DNA of 64,000 nt. Origin: Caenorhabditis remanei. Taxonomy: Eukaryota; Nematoda; Chromadorea; Rhabditida; Rhabditidae. The translations under genes and the position numbers were made by a program. The stretch spans positions 17,732,001-17,796,000 of the forward strand of contig NC_071332.1 in assembly GCF_010183535.1 (NCBI RefSeq), read 5' to 3'. The notes beneath the pieces are model-generated. The model was not told the origin of the DNA. It ran no database searches and saw nothing but the letters and a program-made list of their open reading frames with translations. Below, one piece after another: positions 21,416 to 33,843 of this stretch (positions are counted from its first letter, which is position 1; every line of letters begins with the position of its first letter).

Positions 21416-23090
21416 TTCTGAAAGATTGGGTTTGTAAGGGAGAAATGGGAAGAGTAGAACAATGAGATGAGACGTGTAAGAGAATGAATGAGTATGCAGT
21501 GCAAATGACTCGAATATGGTCTTCTTGGGTCATAAAGCATGATAGGGCTCCTGCGAAGAATGTTTGACTATAGATGATCTGGGCGGGAAAAAAGAAACGA
21601 GATATGAGACAGGAAAAGAAAGAATGACTGTATATGACTCGACGGACTAGTGAGAATGACCCAGCTCATTACACAAGGTAATAAAAAAACTCTGCGTCTT
21701 TGCTCCTGGGAAAAACGCTCAATACTTATTGGGACGTTTCGAAATAGTTGAAAGCGGGTTAACCTTACGTCTGATATTTTTGAAATGTTTAGACTTAAAT
21801 CTTATCACGATGAGACCAAGACTACCAATGAGGCCGTGCTCTATTGGCAAGAATGGTAGATTTTTGGGGTCACGGTGAACAATAGAAATTATATAGCCAG
21901 TCTAGCATGCACATAAGTTCGAATATTCACCGTGACAAAAAAATTTACCGTTCTTGTCAATAGCGCCGATGGATTGGTATCCCTGGCCTCATCGTTTATA
22001 CATAGGATTTTTAATTATTTTTGATAAAAATTTTGAAAAATTACGAAAAATTTTGAACAAAAAAATATTGACTGTGTATATCGACGGAGATTGTCCAGCT
22101 AACAGAGCATTTTTGCTTCTGGGAATAAAACTTGGCAATCGATGAACTGAGCGGGAAGAAAGGAACGGGACGAATATGATTGACAGGAGAAGGAAGAATG
22201 ACTGTGCATATGACTCAATCGACTAGTGAGAATGACCCAGATAATAACGCAAGGTAATAAAAATCTATGCGTTCTTGCTCCTGGGAAAAACGCTCAATAT
22301 TTATTGATTGAGACGTTTCGAAATAGTTGAAAAGCGGGTTAGCATTTTGTTTGCTACTTTGACAATTGTGAACTCCAAAATGTTGCATGCAAAACATTTT
22401 AACTTTGCCTTTTTAAAGGAAAAATGTGAGAAAGGGCATATCTCGATTGGACTTATATATAGAGCCCCTCACAAAAATGGAAAAATCATAAACTAAAAAC
22501 ATCACATTCGGAAACTTCGTACAAGATTTAGCTAGAAACGAGGGGAATATGTGAGACAGGAAAAAATGATGAATGACTCTGCAAATGACTTGACTGACTA
22601 GTGAGAATGGCCTAAGAACACAAGGTAATAAAAAAGCTCTGCGTTCTTGCTCCTGGGAAAAACGCTCAATATTTATTGAATGATATTGAAATGGTTACGA
22701 AAAACGAGTGAGCCTTCTGTCTGACGTTTAAAAAAGAATCCTATTGATGAAAAGTCTTTATACGAAAGTTCACATATCCAGACCGACCGGGGTTTAAAAA
22801 AAATCATTTTCCCTCTTCAGCCAGTAGTAGATCGATGACATAGAACTCATCGAGATCTACATTTTGATATATTTTTCACAAAACAATATTGAGTTTGAAA
22901 GGAGTTTTTTGGTCTTCACCAGAGCGCAGCTGTAATTTTCCCATGTTTCGAAAAACAGAAATCTTTTTGAAAAACAATCGATTTTGTTTAAAAAAAAATC
23001 GCATTCACGTCATGAAACACAAGTTCGTAAACCCACTTTTGGTCACAGCCTCAACTACAGTGAAAACTTCTCAAATTAAAAAAAACAACT
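21416..23090. repeat. RING-cluster intergenic repeat block, RING 2/3
   Basis: Upstream of RING 2. It has three copies of the GCGTT...TTGCTCCTGGGAAAAACGC unit (21694, 22269, 22641) with the flanking GACTAGTGAGAATGAC and CAAGGTAATAAAAA. A separate foldback at about 21828-21996 has arms beginning GAGGCCGTGCTCTATTGGCAAGAA and ending with its imperfect complement before GGCCTC. No gene is supported; the small frames are repeat-derived. Confidence 0.6.
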
Positions 23091-23133
23091 TTATTGGCAT
23101 TATTAACTGAACAATTGAAACAACGATCAATTA

Positions 23134-25700
23134 TTAGTCCAACACTGGGAACTCCTCCTCATCCAAAAGTCCTGAATTGCAAGTTGGACAAGTCATCTTC
23201 ACTTTCAGCCAATCTTGAATACATCCATTGTGATATCTCCTCTTGCAACACCCACATTTTGTAGTCTCATCCTCCAGGTTCATGTTGTTAAGACAGATTA
23301 CACACTCGGTGTCTTCTAACTCATCTGAAGTCTTTTCTAACGATGATAGGAGTTGTTGGCAGATCATGGGCGGTCTCGACTTCATAATATTCTCATAAAT
23401 GTTTCGAAATCCTTGAGAGAATACAGGAAACTCTGGGAGCTCTGGAATTTCTTCGGCTTTGTCGAATTGATTACATTGGATCATAGCAAGTCGGTCTTCA
23501 ACACCTTCCATATATTCTGTTGCCTCCTTGGTGAATCTTCTCATCTCCATTCCTGCCGTTTGTTTGGTTTTCTTGTTTTTGGTCTTCATGATGAGTCGGT
23601 TCACAATTTCAGTGCATTTGGTAACAGGACTTTCAGTGCGAAGAATTCCTTTGATAGCCATAAGGTTGCATTTGATGTTTTCAATCTTTGCAGTCTCTTC
23701 ATCAATTACAGTTTGAATGTCTTCTTTTTCTTCAACTCTCCGGAGATCTTCAATCACTGCCGATTGCTCTTTCAACATCTCCTCCTGCTCCTTGATCACG
23801 TCATCCTTCTCTTCCAGAAGTCTCTCCAACATCCGAATTCTCTCATCCTTATCCATCACTTTCTGTTTGATCTCCTCGTTTTCCAATTGGTTTCTGATAA
23901 GATCCTTCTTCAATTGCTTCACTTCAATCTTCGAAAGTCTCAACTTCTCATTGGCTTCTCGAGTGAATTTTCCAGCTCGTTCGCATTTCGGACACGCATT
24001 CGATTCTTTTGGATCTGGTTTGACTTCTTCAGATGGGGTGGGTTGTTTCATCTTCTTTGATTTCTTCTTTTTCTGGGATGGCTTCTCTGGAGTATCAGCG
24101 CTCAGCTGTTTCAGCTTTCAATTCTTCTGGTTCTGGCTTGGTGTCTTCTGATGACAGAGGGTTCGTTTTTTTCTGTAGCAACCCTTCTTCTGTGATCGGA
24201 GCCGATTCGTCCACCAGTGTTTTCCCATCACACAACTCACATCTCACAATACTCAATCTGTTACATGCTCCTTGCTTATGAATGAATTTCAGTAGCATCG
24301 GAATTACTCTGACGAGACTGTTGAATTGGCACTGCATCACCGCTTGATGCAAATGACTAGATGTTGATCCAGTCGTTTTTGAAGTCTTCTTCAGTTTTGG
24401 GCTCGATGAGAATTGCTTCAAATGAGTGCTGTAGATGTTCTCCCATGACTCCTTGATTGTCTTGACATCTTTCAAATCGATAAAGTATACTCCTCTGGTC
24501 TGATCGAAATGGGATTCAATTGACTTGAAAAACTGTTTGATATGAATCCACTCCTTATCTTCAATTGTCTGGAACACCTTTTTTGTAACGATCATGTCCA
24601 TTAGAATATCACGGAGTGCATCTACTGCAAGGGTACAGTACCCTCCATCGCAAGTCGTCGGTATTGGTGTCTGTTTGAACATCAAGAGAGAATCTGTTTC
24701 CATTTTCACAAATACCAAATTCTTCATAACTTCTTTATCAACTTTCTGTACAACTTCTCTAAAAGTGAATGTTGACAGTTTCGGCATTCCATTTTCTTCC
24801 TTCTCAAATCCAGATACATCTATTTTACAATTCTTTAGTGTTTTAAGCAACTCGTGAGCCATCACAAAGTGATTTTTGTCAATCGAGAAGAGTCGGATGA
24901 CTGGTTTCGTCAAGGATACTGAATTGAGTGGTGGCAAGTGAATGGATTCTTTTCTAACAAAATCCTCGACTGCTTCCATAACCAATGCAACTCCAGCAAG
25001 GATTCTAGAGAGTCCCGCAGAATATTTCTTCACTGGATACTTCTCAATGATATCCTCCATACAGTTCAAAATAAGATTACTCATGACAGTTTTAGATTTC
25101 ATTCTCTCCGCGAATGTCTTATAGAATGCTCCCTTTTGCGAAGTATTGAATGTTTCGATAACAGAGTCCTGTTGATCCAAAGCCTTGATAATTTCCTCAA
25201 CTGCTTTCTCCATATCCGGTTTCACTATCATCTCGTTGTTGTCTCCATACTCCATCTCCATCCAACACTCGATCAGAATCCAATCACCCTCACTTCTTTG
25301 CCATCCCCCCTCCGGGAAAATACCATCGTAATCAAACATTAACCACCAATCGCTTTTGTAAATATATTCCTTGTTTTTCAAACTCAGGTATTCCATCGGA
25401 TGTGGAGCAATTTGTTCAAGTGGGTCCATCTTGAAATACTCTACATTTCTCGGGAAACACATGTAATCGCCGATTTGTACTTCTAGTTGCTTAGCGTTCT
25501 CGAAAATGTCGAGTTGACCTCCTTTCATAAGGGATTGGATATTCTCTTTGTGGGTTTTATATGTATTGAACTCCCACATCGCCGGAATTAACTGAAATAT
25601 GTAAAATCGATAAAAAATAAGTTTTTTGACTTCTGAGTCCTACCTCTTTCGGAATAAAAGCACGAAGAACTTTTTCAAAGTCGTTGACAGATGATGACAT
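23134..25700 (-). pseudogene. Coiled-coil RING protein 3, frameshifted
   Basis: Exon 1 25700-25644 (MSSSVNDFEKVLRAFIPKE) and exon 2 from 25591. The second exon is open to about 24095, ending in the linker after E-E-L-K-A-E-T, and resumes in another frame from about 24090 to the stop at 23134 with the full coiled coil and zinc finger. Compared with RING 4 the sequence GAAACACCGGAGCTGAGTGC is GAAACAGCTGAGCGC here, a five-base loss. Both halves are otherwise well conserved, so the change is recent or an assembly error. As written, the product is an N-terminal fragment of about 510 aa without the zinc finger. N-terminal class 2, closest to RINGs 2 and 4. Confidence 0.75.
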
Positions 25701-27159
25701 TTCTGAAATATAATGAGATGAGTTGGGTGGTAAGGGAGAAATAGAATGAGTACAGCAAGGAGAAGAGTAGTGTGATGCTGCGTGGGAATGTGAAAGACAG
25801 GAAAAGGACGAATGACTGACTGAGAACGACCAGCAAACAACGGGGAAACCTCAATGGTCATAAAATAACAACTTTCTGGGTAAAACGATCAATATTTCTT
25901 GTGATGACAGTGAAATGCGAAGGTATTGAATAACAAAATGAAATAGTATGAAACCATTATCTGCTATCGCAGGATGTTAAAGACGCATCTAATTTGTTCA
26001 AAATGATCTCGAAGCGGAAAATATGATTTGCATTTATTTTTAGGTCTGCGAAGCTAGAAAATACGGCAGTTGATGTTTTTCAACTACGAGACCATTCCGC
26101 GAAATCTCCAATAAATTAGATTCGTCTTTAACACCCTGTGACAGCAGACAGTGAAGTTATAATAGTTCAACATGGGAATATATAACAGAGAAAAATAATT
26201 ATTGACTTTGTCTATGACTCGACGGAAATCGTCCAGCTAACAGCACTTCAGTTTTGGTCCTGGAAATATAACTGGGCAATCGATGAACTGAGAGGGAAGA
26301 AAGGGACTGGACGACGAATATGAAAGACAGAAAAAGGAAGAATGACTGAACTGTGACTCGACTGACTAGTGAGAATGACCCAGCTAATAACGCAAGGTAA
26401 TAAAAAAGTAGTGGGTCCTTGCTCCTGGGGAAAACGCTCAATGCTTCTTGGGATGTTTTGAAAAGGCTGGAAAACGGGTCAGTCTTTTGTCTGCAATTTT
26501 GTATAATACACTGCGCAACATAAATACAGACAATAGTAAACTCCAAAATGTTGCATACAAAACATTTTAACTCTGCCTCTTTTTTTTGGGAAATATTGAA
26601 AAAATGTTAATAATATGACTCGACTGACTAGTGAGAATGACCTAATAACGCAAGGTAATAAAAAAGGTAAGATATCAGAGAGGTACGCGACGCAACCGCA
26701 ACGCTTACACAAAACCCGCCAAAAGCAAATTGGCATTTCCGGTGATCCTGTCTTGAAACATCTCTACCTGCGTACACCATCTGTCTCCATTATTTCTGAA
26801 GTCTGAAGAGATGAGAATAGGAATAGTCATATTCACTGTCATCTCAAACAAAAATATTGAGTGTTTTCCCCAGGAGAACGCGGTTCTCATTTTACGACCG
26901 TTGAGGTTACTGCGTTGTTGGCTGGCTGATCTCATTCGAGTCATATGCACAGTCATTCATTCTTTTTCTGTCTTTCATATTCGTCCCGTTCCTTTCTTCC
27001 CACTCAGTTCATCGATTGCTCAGTTTTATTCCCAGGAGCAAAAACGCAAGTAGCTGGACGATCTCCGTCGAGTCATATACACAGTCAATAATTATTTCTC
27101 TCTTATTATATATTCTCATTTTCCTTTTTCCAATTTATGTACTTCATTTTCTTTCAGAT
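25701..27159. repeat. Head-to-head promoter region of RING 3 and RING 4
   Basis: The cluster changes direction here. It contains plus-oriented copies of the GCGTT...CTCCTGGG...AACGC unit near 26414 and minus-oriented copies near 26863 and 27033. A foldback lies at about 25972-26143 (GATGTTAAAGACGCATCTAATTTGTT and its near complement). The block at 26690-26830 recurs at 18555-18720 and 30835-30990. Divergent promoters for RING 3 and RING 4 must lie in this interval; no TATA box is obvious. Confidence 0.6.
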
Positions 27160-29741
27160 ATGCTGCCAAACAAAGATTTCGAAACGGTTCTCCGTGATTA
27201 TATTCCTAAAGAGGTAAGTATCAGTGGTCTAAACTTGTTTGTATCAACTATCTTGTTTCAGTTAATCCCACCGACCTGGAAGTTCAATGCAAATAAAACC
27301 CACGAAGAGAACATCCAATCCCTTATGAAAGGAAGTCAACTCGATATTTTCGAGCACGCTGAGCAACTTGAAATACAAATCGGCGATTACATGTGTTTCC
27401 CGAGAAATGTAGAGTATTTCAAGATGAACCCACTTGGAAAGATTGCTCCAACTCCAATGGAATACCTGAGTTTGAAAAACAAGGAATACATTTACAAAAG
27501 CGATCTGTGTTTAATGTTTGATTACGATGGTATTTTCCCGGAGGGTGGATGGCAAAGGAGTGCGGCTGATTGGATTCTGAACGAGTGTTGGACAAAGATG
27601 CAGTTTGGAGACCACCACGAGATGATTGTGAAACCGGATATGTGGAGAACTGTTGAGGAAATTATCAAGGCTTTGGATCAACAGGACTCTGTTTTCAAAA
27701 AATTGAATACTTTGAAAAAGGAAGCGTTCTATAAGACATTCTCGGAGAGAATGAAATCTAAAACTGTCATGAGTGATCTTATTTTGAACTGTATGGAGGA
27801 TATCATTGAGAAGTATCCAGTGAAGAAATATTCTGCGGAACTCTCTAGAATCCTTGCTGGGGTTGCATTAGTTATGGGAGCTGTCCAGGATTTCGTTAGA
27901 AAAGAATCCATCCACTTGCCACCACTCAATTCAGTATCCTTGACGAAACCAGTTATCCGACTCTTCTCGATTGACAAAAATCATTTTGTGATGGCTCACG
28001 AGTTGCTCAAAACACTCAAGAATCATAATATAGATGTATCTGGGTTCGAGAAGGAAGTAAATGAAATGCCGAAGCTGTCAACATTCACTTTCAGAGAAGT
28101 GTCTCAGAAAGTCGATAAAGATGTTATGAAGAATGTGGAATTTGTCAAAATGGAAACAAATTCTCTATTGATGTTCAAACAGACGCCTATCCCGACTTAC
28201 GATGGAGGGTACTGTATCCTTGCAGTGGATGCTCTCCGTGATATTCTGATGGAAATGATTCTTGCAAAGAGGGTGTTCCATACAATTGGAGATAATTGCT
28301 GGATTCATGTCAAGCAGTTTTTCAAGTCAATTGAATCTTACTTCGATCAGACCAGAGGAGTATACTTTATTGATTTGAAGGATGTCAAGACAATCAAGGA
28401 GTCATGGGAGAATATCTACAACACCCATTTGAAGCAATCTTTGGCAAACCATTATTTTCGAAAATCCCTTTCAATGGATTCATTTGCAGCCAAGGACCTC
28501 AAAAAATGCTTCAAAGAAATAAGCAAGTATACAGAGCCTGTGGCTATCAACCATCTTGCTGTAGCACTGTGTCAAATCAACGGAACCGTCAGAACATTTC
28601 CTATGCTGCTGAAATTCATTCATAAGCAAGGAGCATGTGACAGGTTGAGTATTGTGGGATGTGAGTTGTGTGATGGGAAAACACTGGTGGAGGAATTTGC
28701 TCCGATCACAGAAGAAGAGTCGCTGCAGAAGAAAACGAACCCTCTGTCATCAGAAGAGACCAAGCCAGAACCAGAAGAATTGAATGCTGAAACACCGGAG
28801 CTGAGTGCTGATACTACAGAAAAGCCTACCCAGAAAAAGAAAAAGTCGAAGAAGTCAAAACAACCAACCCCACCTGAAGAAAACAAACCAAAAGAATCGA
28901 ATGCGTGTCCGAAATGCGAACGAGCTGGAAAGTTCACGCGAGAGGCCAATGAGAAGTTGAGACTTTCGAAGATAGAAGTGAAACAACTGAAGAAGGATCT
29001 TATCAGAAATCAATTGGAAAACGAGGAGATCAAACAGAAAGTGATGGATAAGGATGAGAGAATTCGGATGTTGGAGAGACTTCTGGAAGAGAAGGATGAC
29101 GTCATCAAGAAGCAAACGGCAGTGATTGAAGATCTCCGGAGAGTTGAGGAAAAAGAAGACAATCAAACTGTAATCGATGAAGAGACTGCAAAGATTGAAA
29201 GTGTCAAAACCAACCTGTTGGGCATCAAAGGAATTCTTCACACTGAAAGTCCTGTTACCAAATGCACTGAAGTAGTAAACCGACTTATCATGAAGACCAA
29301 AAACAAGGAAATAAAACAAATGGCAGGAATCGAGATGAGAAGATTTACCAAGGAGGCTACAGAATATATGGAAGGTGTGGAAAATCGACTTGCCATGATC
29401 CAATGCAATCAGTTTGACGCAGCCGAAGAAATCCCAGAGCTCCCGGAGTTTCCTGTATTCTCTCAAGGATTTTTAGAAGCTTACAAGAATATTCTGAAGT
29501 CGAGCCCGTGATTTGCCAACAACTCCTATCCTCGTCAGAAAATGAATCAGACGAGTTAGAAGATACCGAGTGTGTGATCTGTCTTAACAACATGGACCTG
29601 GAGGATGAGACTACAAAATGTGGGTGTTGCAAAAGGAGATATCACAATGGATGTATTCAAGATTGGCTGAAAGTGAAGATGACTTGTCCAACTTGCAATT
29701 CTGGACTTTTGGATGAGGAGGAGTTTCCAGTGTTGGCTTGA
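27160..29741 (+). pseudogene. Coiled-coil RING protein 4, frameshifted before the RING
   Basis: Exon 1 27160-27213 (MLPNKDFETVLRDYIPKE) and exon 2 from 27262. The reading frame runs through the N-terminal class 2 region, linker and coiled coil to K-N-I-L-K-S-S-P and then stops at 29509-29511. In RING 5 the same place reads TCGAGACCGCCCATTATCTGC; here it is TCGAGCCCGTGATTTGC, four bases shorter. The zinc finger downstream (29508-29741) is intact in another frame with all ligands. As written, the protein is about 765 aa with coiled coil but no zinc finger. It has its own middle segment (H-Y-F-R-K-S-L-S-M-D) not found in the others. The 48-base intron is open and in frame. AATAAA near 29770. Confidence 0.75.
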
Positions 29742-31250
29742 TAATTGATTTTTGTTTTAATAATTGAGTTAATAAAGCAAATAAAGTTTTTCATTTTGAA
29801 AGTATTCCCTGTAAAAAAATTATTGGCCGTATCATGGAGTTAGAATTTCAGATGATACAGATCTGAACAAAGCTGTTGAAAAATCGAGAGTGTACCGTAA
29901 ATATATCACCAAACTAGAATTTTTGAACATTAAAGAAATTTATGTGTTACAAGTGCGTTTCTTTGAAATTCCTTCAAAAAAGCCTGTTTTTCTGCGTCCC
30001 TCCCAATTTGCCTACAAGTTGTCTTCTGTTTCGATAGACCGCCGTAGTGAGAAACCGTACTATCCATGCTTGTCCCTTGTCCTACACCCTCCTGTTCAAA
30101 CTTAAATTTCATAATCTGAAATAGAAAGATCTCGGCGACATCTATGTCCCGACCTACTGCCGCCGGCCGAGCTAAAGAAGAAAAATGGCCAAAAAGCCAG
30201 GGCCAGATATTTGGATATGAGAACCTTAGGATACATATAAAGACTGTTCATCGATAAGTTTCAAGTATCAGCATTAAAGGCGGGTTTTGAGTAGGCGTTG
30301 CGTGCCGCGTTTGAAAACGTCCCAATAAGTATTGAGCGTTTTCCCAGGAGCAAGGACGCCGAGTTGTTTTATTACCTTGCGTTATTAGCTCGGTCATTCT
30401 CACTAGTCAGTAGAGTATGCACAGTCTTTTTTCCTTTTTCTGTCTCTCATATTCCTCTCGTTTCTCCAGACTTGCAAAACTTCGGGCCAGCACGGAATCA
30501 AAAAAGTTCCACAATTTTTCACAAAGTTTTTCAAAATTTTTATCAAAAATAGTCAAACATCATATGTTTAGCGATATTTGAAAACATCGTTGAAGATTTG
30601 ACTATTTTGCAAAATAAATCCTAAATTCAAATTTTTGTACAAAGATCTGGCCCATGAAAAATCTCAAATATGCCTGGCCCATTGCAAATCTGCGTTTTTT
30701 CTTTTCCCGTCCCTCTTAAAACCTGATTAACATTGGATCATTAACATCAAATAGCATTCAAGCCTTAAAACAAATAAACGCTAAGAATTAGGTGTATGGT
30801 AGGCTTATAGCAGAGTGCCACATCAGTAAGACACGTGACGCGACCGCGACGCAACCGCAACGCCTACTCGAACCCCGTCAGAAGCAAATGGGCATTTCCG
30901 GCGATGATGTATGTCTGCCTGCGTACACCATCTGTCTCCATCATTGCTCAAAAAATGAGAAGACGTATCTCAATTCACTGTATCTCAAACAAAAACATTC
31001 TCGCGTTTTTAGCAAATCGATCTCCTCATTTGCACAGTCATTCATCCTGTCTCTAATATTCGTCGTCCCGTTCCTTTCTTCCCGCTCACCTCATCAAGAG
31101 TTCTTGCCAGGAGCTGGACCTGTTTTATGACCCCAGACACCTTTGTAGGGTCATTTGGACTGCACAGTCATTCCTTCTTTCACACTACTCATCTCACTGT
31201 TCTACTCATCCAATTTCCAGTTTCTGCCTTACAAACCCAATCTTTCAGAT
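29742..31250. repeat. RING-cluster intergenic repeat block, RING 4/5
   Basis: 1.5 kb between RING 4 and RING 5. It carries the inverted form of the shared unit (GAGCGTTTTCCCAGGAGCAAGGACGC at 30331-30356) with complement of the GACTAGTGAGAATGA flank, and the 30120-30240 and 30835-30990 blocks that match 18200-18350 and 18555-18720. Frames at 29890, 30298 and 30792 are not supported as genes. Confidence 0.6.
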
Positions 31251-33760
31251 ATGTCCTCATCTGCCAACGACTTTGAAAAAGTTCTCCGTGCTTTTATTCC
31301 GAAAGACGTAGGAGTCAGAAGTGAAAAAATACGACTATTTTTCATCTATTTTACATATTTCAGCTCATTCCGCCAACATGGAAGTTTGACGAGAATAAAA
31401 AAAGCATAGAAAACATCGAATCTCTTATGAAATTCGGTCAACTCGGAATAGTCGGGTCAGCCGAACAGCTGAATAAGGATATCGGAAGCTACATGTGTTT
31501 CCCGGGAGCCCCTCAACATTTCGACATGGACCCACTGGTTGCACCGTGTCCTTACGATTACACAAGTTTGAAGAATACAGTGTATATTTACAAAAGGGAT
31601 TTGTTGTTTGCATTAAAGGATATTTGTCCGCTAAAAAACTGGCCAAGGTATATGGCCTATTGGATTCTGAATGTGTGTTTGCAACAAATGGATTTTGGAA
31701 GTCACCATGAGATGATCATGAAACCGGATATCCAACAAATTGCTAGGGACGGCGAGCGAGTTTTGAAAAAGTTGATTGAAGTTCTCGAATTATCAGAAGA
31801 TTATGAGATTGTTTATGAAGACCTCAAGAAAAATATGCTGGATTTCTTACCTGTCGAAATTAAAGATGACATTTCGGAATGGATGGAAGAAATAATCGAG
31901 GAATATCCAACCGAGAAGTATTCCGTGGAACTATCACAAATCGTTACTTGGATTGGATTTATTTTGGAGGCGATTGAGGTTTATCTTAGAAAAGAATCCA
32001 TTCACTTGCCACCACTCAATTCAGTATCCTTGACGAAACCAGTCATCCGTCTCTTCTCAATTGACAAAAATCATTTTGTGATGGCTCACGAGTTGCTTAA
32101 AACACTCAAGAATCATAACATAGATGTATCCGAATTCGAGAAGGAAGTAAATGGAATGCCGAAACTGTCAACATTCACTTTCAGAGAAGTTGTACAGAAA
32201 GTCGATAAAGATGTTATGACGAATCTGGAATTTGTGAAAATGGAAGACTTTCGTTTGATTTTTGCACAGACGCCGATTCCTACTTATGACGGGGGTTACT
32301 GTACTCTTGCAGTGGATGCCCTCCGTGATATTCTGATGGATATGATCGTTGCAAAGAGGGTGTTCCAGACAATTGAAGAGAAGGATTGGATTCATATCAA
32401 GAAATTTTTTAAGTTAATTGAAGCCTACTTCGATCAGACCAGAGGAGTCTACTTTATCGATTTGAAGGATGTCAAGACAATCAAGGAGTCATGGGAGAAT
32501 ATCTACAACACCCACCTAAAGCAATCGGGCTCAAAACTGAAGAAGACTTCAAAAATGACTGGATCAAACTCTAGTCACTTGCATCTAGCGGTGTTGCAGT
32601 GTCAACTGAACAGTCTCGTCAGAAAAGTTCCGATGCTTCTGGAATTCATTCATAAGCAAGGAGCATGTGACAGGTTGAGTATTGTGGGATGTGAGTTGTG
32701 TAACGGGAAAACTCTGACTGAGGAAATCGAAGAGCCACAAGGATCTGAAATTGGAGAAGAGCCGCCACAGAAGAAGCTATCATCAAAAGATACAGAGTCA
32801 GAATCCGAGAAATTGAATGCTGCTGATACTCCAGAGAAGCCATCCCAGAAAAAGAAGAAATCGAAAAAGTCAAAACAACCCACCCCATCTGAAGAAGTCA
32901 AACCGAAAGAATCGAATGCGTGTCCAAAATGCGAACGAGCTGGAAAGTTCACGCGAGAAGCCAATGAGAAGTTGAGATTTTCGAAGATTGAAGTGAAGCA
33001 ACTGAAGAAGGATCTTATCAGAAATCAATTGGAAAACGAGGAGATCAAACAGAAAGTGATGGATAAGGATGAGAGAATTCGGATGTTGGAGAGACTTCTG
33101 GAAGAGAAGAATGACCTCATCAAGGAGCAAACGGCAATGATTGAAGATCTCCGGAGAGTTGAGGAGAAAGAAGACAGTCACACTGTATTTGATGAGGACA
33201 CTACAAAGATTGAAGACGTTAAATCCAACCTTCTGGCTATCAAAGGAGTTCTTCACACTGAAAGTCCGGTTACCAAATGCACTGAAATCGTAAACCGACT
33301 CATCATGAAGACCAAAAACAAGGAAATTAAACAAATGGCAGGTATGGAGATGAGAAGATTCACCAAGGAGGCTACGGAATATATGGAAGGTGTGGATGAT
33401 CGGCTTGCCATGATCCAATGCAATCAATTTGACGCAGCCGAAGAAATTCCAGAGCTCCCGGAATTCCCTGTATTCTCACAAGGATTCTTAGAAGCTTACA
33501 AGAATATTCTGAAGTCGAGACCGCCCATTATCTGCCAACAACTCCTATCCTCGTCAGGAAATGCTTCAGATGAGTTAGAAGACACCGAGTGTGTGATCTG
33601 TCTTAACAACATGGACCTGGAGGAAGAAACTACAAAATGCGGGTGTTGCAAGAGGAGATATCACAATGGATGTATTCAAGATTGGCTGAAAGTGAAGATG
33701 ACTTGTCCAACTTGCAATTCAGGACTTTTGGACGAGCAGGAGTTTCCAGTGTTGGTCTAA
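31251..33760 (+). CDS. Coiled-coil RING protein 5 (intact)
   Basis: Exons 31251-31307 and 31364-33760, 817 aa. N-terminal class 1, like RING 1 (G-S-Y-M-C-F-P-G-A-P, D-I-Q-Q-I-A-R-D-G-E-R-V-L-K-K), but with the short middle segment of RINGs 2 and 3, so it looks like a mosaic of the two types. C-terminal half as in the others: Q-K-K-K-K-S-K-K linker, C-P-K-C, coiled coil, then the zinc finger C-x2-C-x12-C-x-C-C-x4-H-x2-C-x10-C-x2-C ending G-L-L-D-E-Q-E-F-P-V-L-V. Polyadenylation signal AATAAA at 33799-33804. It ends 83 bases from the convergent calpain-like gene 1. Likely cytosolic ubiquitin ligase by family; the role of the N-terminal region is unknown. Confidence 0.86.
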
Positions 33761-33843
33761 TATTTGATCGTTGTTTCAATTGTTCAGTTAATAATGCCAA
33801 TAAAGTTTTATTGAAGAGAGCAATATTCATTGTACAAAAATAA

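Noticed and set aside
23353..24060. 235-aa plus-strand frame opposite RING 3, and similar ones opposite RINGs 1, 2, 4 and 5
   Set aside because: Antisense shadows of the conserved coiled-coil region. They recur only because the paralogues are alike, have no splice structure of their own and no recognisable motif.
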